Notes: generated from the sequence alone by a model not told the origin. A DNA stretch of 64,000 nt from Calothrix membranacea FACHB-236 (GCF_014696315.1 NZ_JACJPX010000006.1:1-64000), one strand, 5' to 3'. Positions 38,520 to 47,498 are shown, counted from the stretch's first letter. Numbers and translations are program-made.

Positions 38520-40148
38520 TTATGGCTGATTGGGAATTTTGACTGCTCCAGTGGAACTAGCGGGTACAGTCCACCAAGCAAGACCGTAAGATTGAGTAGG
38601 CTCGTTGACTTGTTGACGCATTTGGACGCGGATTTTGTAATTTCCATTCGCAGGAATAGGGCAGAAAATGTGTTCTACACTATCAACTGGGCTAGTAGAT
38701 GAGCAAACAGTAGCCGCATCTTGATTTTGACCATCAGCTTTTACAAGATAAAGGTCAAGATTATTCAAACCGCGATCGCGGAAACTATCTCCGACATCAT
38801 AAAGCTCATTTTTATTGCGATCGTTAAGCTCTACCAACCTGTCCCAAGTCAAGGTGATAGCAACGAAACTTCCTTGTTTTAAAGGTTTAGCTAGGGCATA
38901 TTCTACAGGTGCAAGTGCATCGACTGTGCGGTAATCCCAACCAATAGCAGGTGCAACAGTTGATGGCTGCCATTGACCTGCGCTAAATTGCTGATAAGCG
39001 CGAAATGCATTCAAATGACCTGTTCCCATTTGTGAATCTAAGGGAATTTTGGGGTCTTGATAAGCATCCAAAGCGAGCCAATCTTTATTTTGTTTATCAA
39101 TGATTGTGCGCGTCATTCCCAACCGCAAACCATCACCGCTATCTTGAATTTTGTCGGCGGAATTCATTAATATAGCTTTCATCACCTGATGACGGCGAGA
39201 ATCAATACTCCAATTAGGTTGTTTTGTTCGTAACTGGCGATCGCCAAATTCCTGCAATAAAGCAACGGTAGCTGTTAGATGGGGTGCTGCAAAGCTTGTC
39301 CCTGTCACCTTATTCAGTTTGCCATCAGGATTGAGCAGCGCAATATTACTGCCAGGCGCAACTATACTAATAGCACGCCGTCCACCTATATTAAACTCCT
39401 TCCCAACTAGCCTACCACTCGCTCCCTGGTCAGCACCAGCTAGATTAGAAACGTCAACTTTATTAAAAATTCCTCCCCGCCGAGATGAAAAAGCCACGTT
39501 CATGGCATTAAAATTATCTGTAGGGATAGGAATCCCGCCTTTACCTTGGTTGCCTGCGATCGCATACACAACATCATGAACGCGACTAGACCAGTCAATA
39601 CATAGTGTCAGTAAAGCATTACCATCTAAAAGAGCATCGGGGCGCGGATCGCGATTGAGGGGTTCGCCAAAGCTAAAATTAATAGCACGAACATCACCAG
39701 CATTTTGTAAGGCTATGTGTTGAGCTGATAAACATTCTTCTGGTTGACCCATGTTTTTAGTCGAGCCAACAGCCGAAGAATAAAGTCGTGCTTGTGGCGC
39801 AACTCCCGGCCAAGCTTTATCTTTACTGACCATTACACCAGCAACATTATAAGCATGGGAGTCAACGCCACTATTTGATTGAGCAGGGCCATTGCGTAAA
39901 AAAACTGCGGCTAGAGATATAGCACGATTTTTAGACACGGCTTTATCCCAACCAAACATTCCCGGTCGTCCGATTTCCACCTGACCAATAGCGATTTTGC
40001 GCCCACTCAAATTATAAGGAGCTTGGTGTAACCTTAAAGCATCAATACCATTGGTGCCAAAAGAAGTTTCATAAACCGCAGCTAGTACTGGCAAACTCAA
40101 ACAAGAAGCACTTAATCCCCAAATTATCCAAGTTAGTTTTTTAGTCAT
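38520..40148 (-). CDS. Exported subtilisin-like (S8) serine peptidase
   Basis: This 542-residue secreted protein has an N-terminal signal peptide (residues 1-23, cleavage near VLA-AV). The S8 core is recognisable: His in SHAYNVAGVMVS, oxyanion Asn in AIAGNQGKGG, and the nucleophile Ser in TGTSFAAPHLTATVALL. At the position of the catalytic Asp the motif reads IAIGQVEIG, with Glu in place of Asp. A C-terminal beta-sandwich domain (about 400-540) with LTWDRLVELND and NLDLYLV resembles bacterial pre-peptidase/P-like domains. It may still be active, since Glu serves in the related sedolisins. The start codon is embedded in a TTTGTCA repeat tract. Confidence 0.85.
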   Translation of the reverse strand: MTKKLTWIIWGLSASCLSLPVLAAVYETSFGTNGIDALRLHQAPYNLSGRKIAIGQVEIGRPGMFGWDKAVSKNRAISLAAVFLRNGPAQSNSGVDSHAYNVAGVMVSKDKAWPGVAPQARLYSSAVGSTKNMGQPEECLSAQHIALQNAGDVRAINFSFGEPLNRDPRPDALLDGNALLTLCIDWSSRVHDVVYAIAGNQGKGGIPIPTDNFNAMNVAFSSRRGGIFNKVDVSNLAGADQGASGRLVGKEFNIGGRRAISIVAPGSNIALLNPDGKLNKVTGTSFAAPHLTATVALLQEFGDRQLRTKQPNWSIDSRRHQVMKAILMNSADKIQDSGDGLRLGMTRTIIDKQNKDWLALDAYQDPKIPLDSQMGTGHLNAFRAYQQFSAGQWQPSTVAPAIGWDYRTVDALAPVEYALAKPLKQGSFVAITLTWDRLVELNDRNKNELYDVGDSFRDRGLNNLDLYLVKADGQNQDAATVCSSTSPVDSVEHIFCPIPANGNYKIRVQMRQQVNEPTQSYGLAWWTVPASSTGAVKIPNQP

Positions 40149-40280
40149 TTGTCATTTGTCATTTGTCATTTGTCATTTGTCATTGGGTAATTGGTAATTG
40201 GTAATTGGAATTGGGTGTTTGGTGTTGGTAATTTACCCTCATCCCCAGTCCCCAGTACCCAGTCCCCAATCCCTAGTCCG
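40144..40280. repeat. Tandem heptamer tracts (TTTGTCA x5, AATTGGT x3, CCCCAGT)
   Basis: Three adjacent short tandem repeats lie between the divergent S8 peptidase and rpe genes: TTTGTCA in about five perfect copies, AATTGGT in about three, then CCCAGTC/CCCAGTA units. This is the classic cyanobacterial short tandemly repeated sequence class. Confidence 0.8.
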
Positions 40281-40356
40281 GGATCAAATTTATGAGCGAT
40301 CGCTCAATATTTTGTTACAATACTTACAGACGAGGATGCTTGAAAACCCACTAGCC

Positions 40357-41064
40357 ATGACCCAAAACCGATCTCAAAAGCCCATTGTTATTTCTCCATC
40401 TATCTTATCAGCCGATTTTAGCCGTCTTGGTGACGAAGTCCGTGCTGTAGATGCTGCTGGAGCTGATTGGATTCATGTTGATGTAATGGACGGTCGTTTT
40501 GTACCTAATATTACGATAGGTCCTCTGGTTGTGGAGGCGATTCGTCCGGTGACCACAAAACCACTGGATGTCCACTTGATGATTGTGGAGCCAGAAAAAT
40601 ATGTGGAAGGCTTTGCTAAAGCGGGTGCTGATATTATTTCAGTACATGCTGAACACAATGCTTCACCACACCTACACCGTACTCTTGGACAAATCAAAGA
40701 ACTCGGTAAACAAGCTGGAGTTGTACTCAATCCTTCCACACCTTTGGAACTAATTGAGTATGTACTAGACCTTTGCGATTTAGTACTAATTATGAGCGTC
40801 AACCCCGGTTTTGGCGGTCAAAGTTTTATCCCGACCGTAGTACCCAAAATCCGCAAGCTGCGTCAAATGTGTGATGAACGTGGTCTTGATCCTTGGATTG
40901 AAGTTGACGGTGGGCTGAAAGCCAATAATACCTGGCAAGTTTTAGAAGCCGGCGCTAATGCGATCGTTGCAGGTTCAGCTGTATTTAACGCTCCAGATTA
41001 TGCGGAAGCAATTACAGCAATTCGTAATAGCAAACGACCCACACCAGAATTAGCTAAAGTTTAA
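40357..41064 (+). CDS. rpe: Ribulose-phosphate 3-epimerase
   Basis: This 235-residue TIM-barrel enzyme interconverts ribulose-5-phosphate and xylulose-5-phosphate in the Calvin and pentose phosphate cycles. Signature motifs: [36 protein letters not shown] (metal-binding His and the catalytic Asp), [21 protein letters not shown], and [32 protein letters not shown] 40357 (MTQNRSQK) matches the usual N-terminus. ATG 40336 is possible, but an AGACGAGG site touches it too closely. A strong terminator follows. Confidence 0.96.
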   Translation: MTQNRSQKPIVISPSILSADFSRLGDEVRAVDAAGADWIHVDVMDGRFVPNITIGPLVVEAIRPVTTKPLDVHLMIVEPEKYVEGFAKAGADIISVHAEHNASPHLHRTLGQIKELGKQAGVVLNPSTPLELIEYVLDLCDLVLIMSVNPGFGGQSFIPTVVPKIRKLRQMCDERGLDPWIEVDGGLKANNTWQVLEAGANAIVAGSAVFNAPDYAEAITAIRNSKRPTPELAKV

Positions 41065-41096
41065 TTCCTGAAAAGTTAAACATACTCGATCAAAAC

Positions 41097-41127
41097 AAAT
41101 AGGGTGGGCATTGCCCACCCTATTTTA
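41097..41127. terminator. Bidirectional terminator between rpe and hpsJ-like gene
   Basis: AAATAGGGTGGGC and GCCCACCCTATTT form a perfect 13-bp stem with an ATT loop, flanked by A and T runs on opposite sides. It serves two convergent genes. Confidence 0.9.
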
Positions 41128-41159
41128 TAGCTTAAGGCGCTGAAAATTTTTAGTTTTAA

Positions 41160-41885
41160 CTACCTACTAATTCTTGCCCATTGAGTGGCTTTCCAAAAAC
41201 TAAAAAATAAAGTTGCAGCAACCAAAGCGCCAAGATTCCATTTAACAGAATTTTTGATTAAGGTGAGTCTTTGGGAAGATTCGGTAGCTTGTGCTTGAGC
41301 CTTAATTTGTGATTTTACCTTAGATACTTCTGATAAGATTTGGGTTTTTACTTCCTGAGGGCTTTTACCATCTAATGCACGACCTTGTTCCCTTAAAATA
41401 TTACCTATTTGTTCTGGAGTAGCTTGATTTAATCGCTGTTCTACCTGTTGCGCTTGGGTTAATTGTTGTTTAGATACATTACTAATTTGAGCTGCACTCT
41501 GCTTACTCAGACGAACTGTATTACCAACTCCCAAAGGAATCATTAACAAAAATACTACTGCTAATAATAAAGTTAACCAAGATATTAGCTTTAAACTTAG
41601 AAATTCCCATTTGTTGCGAGAATGCAGCTCTCCATAAAATACCAGCGCTAAACCAATTAAAGGTACAGGTACTCTTTCAACAAGCGCTCCAAAGGTTTGA
41701 AATTCCCACGCAGGATTCATAAAATTTGGTGGGACAAACATCTCAACTACATCGAATAATGCTAATATCAGCAGTCCGTAGCCAAGCATTCGCAAAATCT
41801 TCGTTGAGCCTGTCTGGCTAAAAGCAAACTCCTGTAGTTCTTGGACTAATCCGGGAATGAATTTATCGCTACTTGATTTGGTCAT
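41160..41885 (-). CDS. HpsJ-like membrane protein
   Basis: This 241-residue protein has two N-terminal hydrophobic segments (ILRMLGYGLLILALFDVVEMF; VPLIGLALVFYGELH), a third long one (LISWLTLLLAVVFLLMIPLGVG), a polar Gln/Ala-rich coiled coil (about 125-205) and a C-terminal membrane helix. The arrangement matches the HpsJ family, named after a hormogonium polysaccharide secretion gene in Nostoc punctiforme. This copy is outside a recognisable hps cluster, so the role in motility or secretion is inferred from the family only. Confidence 0.72.
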   Translation of the reverse strand: MTKSSSDKFIPGLVQELQEFAFSQTGSTKILRMLGYGLLILALFDVVEMFVPPNFMNPAWEFQTFGALVERVPVPLIGLALVFYGELHSRNKWEFLSLKLISWLTLLLAVVFLLMIPLGVGNTVRLSKQSAAQISNVSKQQLTQAQQVEQRLNQATPEQIGNILREQGRALDGKSPQEVKTQILSEVSKVKSQIKAQAQATESSQRLTLIKNSVKWNLGALVAATLFFSFWKATQWARISR

Positions 41886-42095
41886 GTTCCTAGCACAATA
41901 AAAAAGAAAGATTTGAAATGAGGAGAATCCCAGGTTTGTAATATAAGGTTTTGCTATTACTATTACAAATAAAACCAGACGGTTTGTAAAACATTCTAGT
42001 TATAGAAGTTAGCAAATATATTCCTTTTTCATAAAACCTTAATGTATTTCTCACCCTTATTTACTCCTAAAAAGGAGAAATTAATAGTCTGCATA

Positions 42096-42275
42096 TCAGC
42101 GTGAAACTGTGTAATTGTAGTCTTCAAACCATGCAACGGTGTGAGATTGATCCTGAGACTGTTCTGATTTTGGCTTTTCTATAGTTGTAGTCAGCAAAAC
42201 CTTGACTAAAACTAACAGGACTCCACCCAAGGTGAGAGCCAAAATCATAATCCGCAGTTGTTTCCACAGATCCAT
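42096..42275 (-). CDS. Small single-span membrane protein, 59 residues
   Basis: ATG 42275 opens a 59-codon minus-strand frame (MDLWKQLRIMILALTLGG, ending EDYNYTVSR). A positively charged N-terminus precedes one hydrophobic helix (about residues 9-28), followed by a polar Gln/Ser/Glu-rich tail. This is the shape of a small N-in membrane-anchored protein and looks more genuine than the overlapping 84-codon frame, which shows no such pattern. The ribosome site is weak. Function unknown. Confidence 0.5.
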   Translation of the reverse strand: MDLWKQLRIMILALTLGGVLLVLVKVLLTTTIEKPKSEQSQDQSHTVAWFEDYNYTVSR

Positions 42276-42913
42276 TACTTTGAAAACTCCGCAACATCCT
42301 AAATTTGCTAATTTCTACTGTAGACGCAAGAAAAGGTAAAATGACCCCAAAATCTGCACTGCGATCGCCACTAAGCAAAAAGGTATAAAAGTTAATGGTA
42401 GTTATAACCCTGGTAAAGCCCTGACACAGAGTATTTTGTTAATTTTCACACAGCAATAGATAACAACAAGTGAGCTAACTCATCTTGGTTTATATTTTAC
42501 TGTAATGTTTATTTTCAGTAATTATCCTGAAATAACCGTAATTATCATTACGTGCTAATTATTGATAATCAAGATTTTTATTTGATTTTAATCAAATCTT
42601 CACTTTAACTATGTTTTATGAATTTAATCAATTTTATACTAAAACCTAGGTCATATCTAGATTATCAAAAAAAGCAGGCTCTTTTTTTATGATAAAGTTT
42701 GTGTAAATTTATGCTTGCAGATGCAATAGTTAAGTATAATTTTACACATTATTGTTAATCTACTCTTGATTGCTATGGGTTTTGAAGGCAATCCTATTGG
42801 CCAGTAAAAAGTGCATGGGAGTGGATTTAAAACTTAATTATTAAGTCCCCAACACCCAGCACATACTTTTATCTGTACGCAACTATCAACTATATAGTGT
42901 TGCCATCTTTAAC
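42276..42913. other. AT-rich intergenic region, no gene seen
   Basis: This long AT-rich spacer between the small membrane protein and a PEP-CTERM gene has no ORF with coding character and no perfect long hairpin that I could see. Confidence 0.45.
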
Positions 42914-43825
42914 TTATACTTTAGCTGTAGCTTTTTGTTGCTGTTTTTGTTTGCGACGTAAAGTCACACCAAAACCTGCTGCCGTTAATGTACCTATGAT
43001 AGTTAAAGGTTCAGGAACATCAGCAGGAGGTATTATTACTTGACCAGCACGTCCAAATCGTAAATTGTCAATGGCAAAACCCGCAGGCTCTGAACCAACT
43101 AGGCTAAACTGCAAACCAGCTATTCTATTCTGACCGTCTTCAGTTACTAATCCCAAAAATTCAATCCCTGTTTTTTCATTTAGTACTGAACCAAGCAATG
43201 TACCGTTTCTGGCAAATGCTTTGATAGCAGTTCCACCTATGGCATCGAAAAAGCCACCTTCTAATCCTACTCCAGCGATATCTTTATCAAATAAGATACT
43301 AATAGCTCCGTTAAATCTGGGTGAGCCTGATAAAACTGGACTTGTTGGATTTGCACTATCACGTGTAATAAATGTATTAGGTGAATTTGCATCTAGTGCC
43401 AGTGGTGCAGTAGGTGTACCATTAACTACTCCACTAGGAGCAGCACCAGACGGAATAGGCGGTAAGCCTACAGTCTGACCTTGGAAAGCACCATCGAATG
43501 TTACAGTCGGTGCATTCGCTCCACCACCATATATAGATGGCGTATAAGTGGGGTTAACTGTACCAACTGCAAATTCACTAAAGGTAATTAATCCTGCATC
43601 TGCTGTAAAAGCAGATTGATTGATTCTTTTAATACCAGCGGCATTTGCTGCTGATTCAAAAGCTAAAGCAGAGATTGATAATGCAGATAGTATGCTTAAG
43701 GTTGAAACAGTTTTCAGTCTACTTTGACTGGGATTTACTTGCCCTATGTCAACTATTTTACAAGCAATAGATTTTGCTTTTTTAGAAGCTGTCCACAACT
43801 TTTTTCGGATACCAAATCTATTCAT
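42914..43825 (-). CDS. PEP-CTERM sorting-domain protein
   Basis: This 303-residue secreted protein has a signal-like N-terminus (about residues 37-62, ALSISALAFESAANAAG) and a C-terminal PEP-CTERM signal: VPEPLTIIGTLTAAGFGVTL, then RRKQKQQQ. Such tails direct sorting by the EpsH/exosortase pathway to the cell surface. The body contains a beta-rich domain (GAISILFDKDIAGVGLEGGFF, FAIDNLRFG), resembling other cyanobacterial surface proteins, but the function is unknown. The last 34 residues are nearly identical to those of a second PEP-CTERM gene at 44893. Confidence 0.85.
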   Translation of the reverse strand: MNRFGIRKKLWTASKKAKSIACKIVDIGQVNPSQSRLKTVSTLSILSALSISALAFESAANAAGIKRINQSAFTADAGLITFSEFAVGTVNPTYTPSIYGGGANAPTVTFDGAFQGQTVGLPPIPSGAAPSGVVNGTPTAPLALDANSPNTFITRDSANPTSPVLSGSPRFNGAISILFDKDIAGVGLEGGFFDAIGGTAIKAFARNGTLLGSVLNEKTGIEFLGLVTEDGQNRIAGLQFSLVGSEPAGFAIDNLRFGRAGQVIIPPADVPEPLTIIGTLTAAGFGVTLRRKQKQQQKATAKV

Positions 43826-44390
43826 TGAATTAATTCCTATTCAGGACTAAAAGGATGATGGTAGACGTACCCGATAGTTAGAAATATAGCCAAAACCAAC
43901 CGAACACTTTTTAAACAAAAGTGAACTGAAATTGGTACAATTTATTTTTGTAAGTACGATGCTTTATCTTTGCCAGTATCTCGGATAATTGACCGTTAAA
44001 GAGACAAAAAGTATAGTCCATAAACTAGTATTCATCAATATGAATTAAGTTTTCGGACTTAACTTGTCATCTCTCATACATACTAGCGATACTGCGTAAT
44101 TACCCTGTGGATACACAAATTAGTTTTACAAAGTACGTAAATATATTCAACCAATTTTGTCTTAGTTCATGAAATCTTTACTGTAATATAACGTTGGTAA
44201 AATACATTAGCTGGTATTTAAACTCTTGCTTTCAAAGCTCAACTACTCTATTAGTAATTTAGAATTTGTATAAAATTTATATAAATCTTTGCCGCTCGGC
44301 AAGAGATACATGCATTATTTTATACTTGTATATTAGTATAAGTAAAGGTGGACATTGCCCACCTTTAATCCTGACTTCCTTATTCAATAC
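43826..44390. other. Intergenic region between PEP-CTERM gene and duplicated gene
   Basis: AT-rich with no gene. It ends with a hairpin (44344-44366) that belongs to the downstream side of the 44391 gene. Confidence 0.45.
44344..44366 (-). terminator. Hairpin after the truncated duplicate gene
   Basis: AAAGGTGG and CCACCTTT pair around a seven-base loop, 25 bases after the stop of the 44391 gene. It resembles the hairpin at the same position behind the full-length paralogue (46177-46196). Confidence 0.65.
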
Positions 44391-44762
44391 TTACTTATGT
44401 CTATCTAGCCATTTGGCTGCAGCAATACCGTTAATGCCTGCCACAACCGGATTACTGAGAAACTTAATAATTCCTGGTTGTTCTGCCAATACCTCACGGA
44501 AAATACTGGGGTGGTTATGATAGGCAAAAGATGCAAGTTTGCTGACATCATTAGCGCTGATGCGACTGGCATGATGAGTAGAAAGGCCTAATTGTTTCTC
44601 TAGATGGCGGTCGTCTAGTCCTCTTTCCTTGAGATGTTTGAAAAAGGCTCTTGCTACATCATCTCGTTCGTTGGGTTTAATTTGCGCGATCGCCTGGGCA
44701 TGTTTAGCCAAAAGTTGCTTTTCTTCTTCTGTTATAATGGCTCGTCTGGCAGACAATCTCAT
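44391..44762 (-). CDS. Partial duplicate of the 46238-46759 gene, unknown function
   Basis: This 123-residue protein is almost identical over its last 100 residues (AIAQIKPNERDDVARAFFKH onward) to the C-terminal part of the gene at 46238. Its N-terminal 22 residues (MRLSARRAIITEEEKQLL) are unrelated. It is helical, with a short hydrophobic C-terminal stretch (PVVAGINGIAAAKWL). The paralogue has 173 residues, so this copy lost about 70 residues and acquired a new start. The DNA identity ends at a HIP1 site (44686-44693). It may be expressed (AGAAG site before ATG), or be a decaying copy. Confidence 0.65.
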   Translation of the reverse strand: MRLSARRAIITEEEKQLLAKHAQAIAQIKPNERDDVARAFFKHLKERGLDDRHLEKQLGLSTHHASRISANDVSKLASFAYHNHPSIFREVLAEQPGIIKFLSNPVVAGINGIAAAKWLDRHK

Positions 44763-44892
44763 TTACTTCTTTTGCTTTGCGTCTATATTGGCGTTTAATT
44801 TCATCAAATCAAATGCCTCATTTTAGTCGTGTTAGTCCTCTACATGAATTTCAAAATCAAATATGAGTCCTATCTTAGTTGCAATGTTTAGC

Positions 44893-45558
44893 TTAAACCT
44901 GAGCCTTAGCTTTTTCTTGCTGCTTTTGTTTGCGACGTAAAGTCACGCCGAAACCAGCTGCTGTCAATGTACCTAATATGGTTAAAGGTTCGGGAACAGA
45001 TTCAGAGTTATTGTAGGTAAAGTTATCAAGCACAAAATGCGTACCATAACGGCCATAACCTGCATTGACACCATCGAAAGAAGTAAATTTTAGTTGATCA
45101 ATGCCAAGGAAGTTGAAATTAAACAATGTAGGAGCAGTAGTCCCTACATTTACAGTTTGTGAATACTTTTTGTTCCCGTTGAAGAAACCCTCTACAAGAA
45201 TATTTAGTCCATTATTCCAAGCGCCTGTAAGATAAGCACTGTTGAAATCAAACTGACCAGAATTAATACTTAGATAAGCAGGCTGTCCTGATGAATTAAA
45301 TGCGACGTTTGGATTTGAAACTGTTCCATTCTTATAGCCTGACTGGTTTTTATAATTAGCACTATTTAAATATGCGAAATTATTCCAGTTAAATCCCTTG
45401 TATCCATTTTGTATCCAGTCTATATCCCCAGGCAGATCATCAAAATCTATAACTACTGCTTGCGCTTTGCCTATGTTTACTATTCCTGCGATCGCAGCAG
45501 TTAAAACTGTTAAGGTACTAACACGTGTTAAGTTCTTTTTAATTGCAAATCTGGTCAT
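44893..45558 (-). CDS. PEP-CTERM sorting-domain protein
   Basis: This 221-residue secreted protein starts at ATG 45558, which has GGGAG eight bases upstream, then a signal peptide (STLTVLTAAIAGIVNIGKAQA). The body (VVIDFDDLPGD, GYKGFNWNNFAYLN, FNSAYLTGAW, FVLDNFTYNN) has the beta-sandwich look of cyanobacterial PEP-CTERM proteins. The tail is VPEPLTILGTLTAAGFGVTL followed by RRKQKQQEK, nearly the same as in the gene at 42914. It should be exported and processed by an exosortase. The ligand or function is unknown. Confidence 0.85.
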   Translation of the reverse strand: MTRFAIKKNLTRVSTLTVLTAAIAGIVNIGKAQAVVIDFDDLPGDIDWIQNGYKGFNWNNFAYLNSANYKNQSGYKNGTVSNPNVAFNSSGQPAYLSINSGQFDFNSAYLTGAWNNGLNILVEGFFNGNKKYSQTVNVGTTAPTLFNFNFLGIDQLKFTSFDGVNAGYGRYGTHFVLDNFTYNNSESVPEPLTILGTLTAAGFGVTLRRKQKQQEKAKAQV

Positions 45559-46176
45559 AAAGCTAACTCCCATTAACAGATAAAGGCTGATGGTAGATGC
45601 ACCCACAAGTAAAAATTAGCTACCATTAACTTTGATTCTCTTGTCAACGATAAGTAGCCTAATTAGGTTATAAACACAACCAGAGTTGAAGATAGCGCCA
45701 TTGTTCAGTTTCGATGTCGTCTGCTTTTTAGTCAAAATAAGCGGACTAATTTTTTTATTATTGTATAAATTTTAAATTACTTAAAAGTAATTACTTATGT
45801 TTACAAAAACTTTAAAATACGTTTTTATACTTTACTTAATCTTAATATGAACCAAAGCTATACAGGTAAAGTACTTTCATATTTAACGTTGAGTATTTTA
45901 GGTATCAGTATATAAATTATTGGTGAATTTACTCTAGGTAATGAATAAAATAGTTCTATATGCAAGGTATAATTACGCTCTTAAAATCCTAAATTCGCGA
46001 ATGATCGTCTAAGCAGCAGACAGTCAGGACTGTTTACACAGCGTTCTTGTAGGGTAGTAGGTATACAATTTTGGATTGTGAAATATTGATGAACTAAGCT
46101 TTTGAGCGATTTATATGTCGCAATCATTTTTAAAATTTCTAGGAATACCAGAAAATCAGCCCAGAATAAGCAAAAA
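45559..46176. other. Intergenic region, no gene seen
   Basis: AT-rich DNA between the second PEP-CTERM gene and the next terminator. The longest frames are about 20 codons and look random. It presumably contains the PEP-CTERM gene promoter. Confidence 0.45.
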
Positions 46177-46196
46177 AGGTGGGTTTTGTCCCACCT
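46170..46196 (-). terminator. Rho-independent terminator of the 46238 gene
   Basis: On the minus strand AGGTGGG and CCCACCT pair around ACAAAA and are followed by TTTTTT. It starts about 40 bases after the stop codon. Confidence 0.85.
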
Positions 46197-46237
46197 AGTT
46201 CTGACTATGTACGATAATTCAAGTGAGAATAAAGTAC

Positions 46238-46759
46238 TTACTTATGTCTACCTAGCCACTTAGCTGCAGCAATACCGATAATACCTGCCACAACCGGATT
46301 ACTGAGAAACTTGATAATTCCTGGTTGTTCTGCCAATACCTCACGGAAAATATCAGGGTGGTTGTGATAGACAAAAGATGCAAGTTTGCTGACATCATCA
46401 GCACTCATCCGGCTGGCGTGATGAGTAGAAAGACCCAGTTGTTGTTCTAGATGGCGGTCGTCTAGTCCTCTTTCCTTGAGATGCTTGAAAAAGGCTCTGG
46501 CTACATCATCTCGTTCATTGGGTTTAATTTGCGCGATCGCCTGTTGTAATTCCGGCTCCATTTGGCTAGCGGGAATTTTGTCTGGATGTAAAGACCGACC
46601 AAATAATTGACGACGCTGATCTGTGGTGGTGCGTTGAGCAAAATCGTCAAAGTTTTCGTACTCAGTCGTTGAATCGCTTTTGACATCATCTAAAGATTCG
46701 ACATTTCCCTTTGCCAAATCTTTCATGATTTCACGTCTGTACTGTTCGCTGCTGGTCAC
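46238..46759 (-). CDS. Conserved protein of unknown function (full-length paralogue)
   Basis: This 173-residue protein starts with GTG 46759, with AAGGAG nine bases upstream. The N-terminal third is acidic and probably disordered (EYENFDDFAQRTTTDQRRQLF); the middle is helical (QAIAQIKPNERDDVARAFFKH), and the end is mildly hydrophobic (LSNPVVAGIIGIAAAKWLG), possibly membrane-associating. A nearly identical C-terminal part recurs in the gene at 44391. Such proteins are found in cyanobacteria as uncharacterised families. No function can be assigned. Confidence 0.75.
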   Translation of the reverse strand: MTSSEQYRREIMKDLAKGNVESLDDVKSDSTTEYENFDDFAQRTTTDQRRQLFGRSLHPDKIPASQMEPELQQAIAQIKPNERDDVARAFFKHLKERGLDDRHLEQQLGLSTHHASRMSADDVSKLASFVYHNHPDIFREVLAEQPGIIKFLSNPVVAGIIGIAAAKWLGRHK

Positions 46760-46870
46760 TTTGGGTTTCTCCTTTTTCGGGTCTATTGTTTAATCCCCTA
46801 AAATTTTGAGAAATTTTAGCTATTTGCAGGGATTAAGCTAGCTTTATGCTGTTATTACTAATTCAGCTAT

Positions 46871-47311
46871 TTAGGTGTACTGAACTTGGCTAGTTTGAGT
46901 GTCGTACTTAGCAGTTACGATCAGTTTTTTATCGGGAGCATAAATCAAAACTGTTAAGTCTTGATTGGGGAAATTCTTACGAAAGCCTTGCACTAAAGAT
47001 TTTGCTAAAGGTCGCACATCATTAGGACGCACTTCTTGTGAAATAACAACACCTAGTTTGTTGTTATCGCGTACATAGGCATCTTTAATTAATCCCTGAG
47101 ATGTTTGTACTACCCAGTTGCCAAAACTTTGTCCTGAAGGAGTATTGCCACGCTCTAATTGTGCATAAGCTACATCACGGCCTATGGCGGGGGCGCTGCT
47201 TGGGCGGTCAAGTTGAGCAACGTTACTACCACCACAGGCAGTAGTGATTGTTAGAACTAAAATCAAGATACCAGTCATCAAGATTTTGCGGCTCTGCTGG
47301 AGCAGAATCAT
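46871..47311 (-). CDS. Small lipoprotein, unknown function
   Basis: This 146-residue protein has a lipoprotein signal (ILILVLTITTACGG; Cys about residue 26). The mature part of about 120 residues has a compact alternation (WVVQTSQGLIKDAYVRDNN, LTVLIYAPDKKLIVTAKYD), suggesting an alpha/beta domain. AGGAGG lies seven bases before ATG 47311, a strong start. Conserved lipoproteins of this type occur in cyanobacteria with no assigned role. Confidence 0.75.
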   Translation of the reverse strand: MILLQQSRKILMTGILILVLTITTACGGSNVAQLDRPSSAPAIGRDVAYAQLERGNTPSGQSFGNWVVQTSQGLIKDAYVRDNNKLGVVISQEVRPNDVRPLAKSLVQGFRKNFPNQDLTVLIYAPDKKLIVTAKYDTQTSQVQYT

Positions 47312-47369
47312 TTATTTACCTCCTAATATTTAATTAATTGCTAAAAATATCAATAAATCAATGGTGAAA

Positions 47370-47410
47370 TGCCCCTAATATCCCCATTTATATAGAGAAT
47401 ATTAGGGGCA
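47370..47410. terminator. 12-bp stem-loop downstream of csbD-like gene
   Basis: TGCCCCTAATAT and ATATTAGGGGCA are perfectly complementary with a 17-base loop. It lies between the csbD-like gene and the lipoprotein gene (both minus strand), suitable as a terminator of the former. No T run follows. Confidence 0.55.
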
Positions 47411-47498
47411 TAACGTGATTGATATTTAGCTGTTATTTCTGCAAAATTAGGATGAAATCAACTCATGTTCACAAAACTAATGCAGAAATATATTCACT

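Noticed and set aside
40144-40190. Possible CRISPR-like array at the tandem TTTGTCA tract
   Set aside because: The units are seven bases long with no spacers; this is a short tandem repeat, not a CRISPR array. No CRISPR array was seen anywhere in the window.
42124-42378. 84-codon minus-strand frame
   Set aside because: It overlaps a 59-codon frame in another phase that has a charged N-terminus and one clean membrane helix; the longer frame has no such structure.
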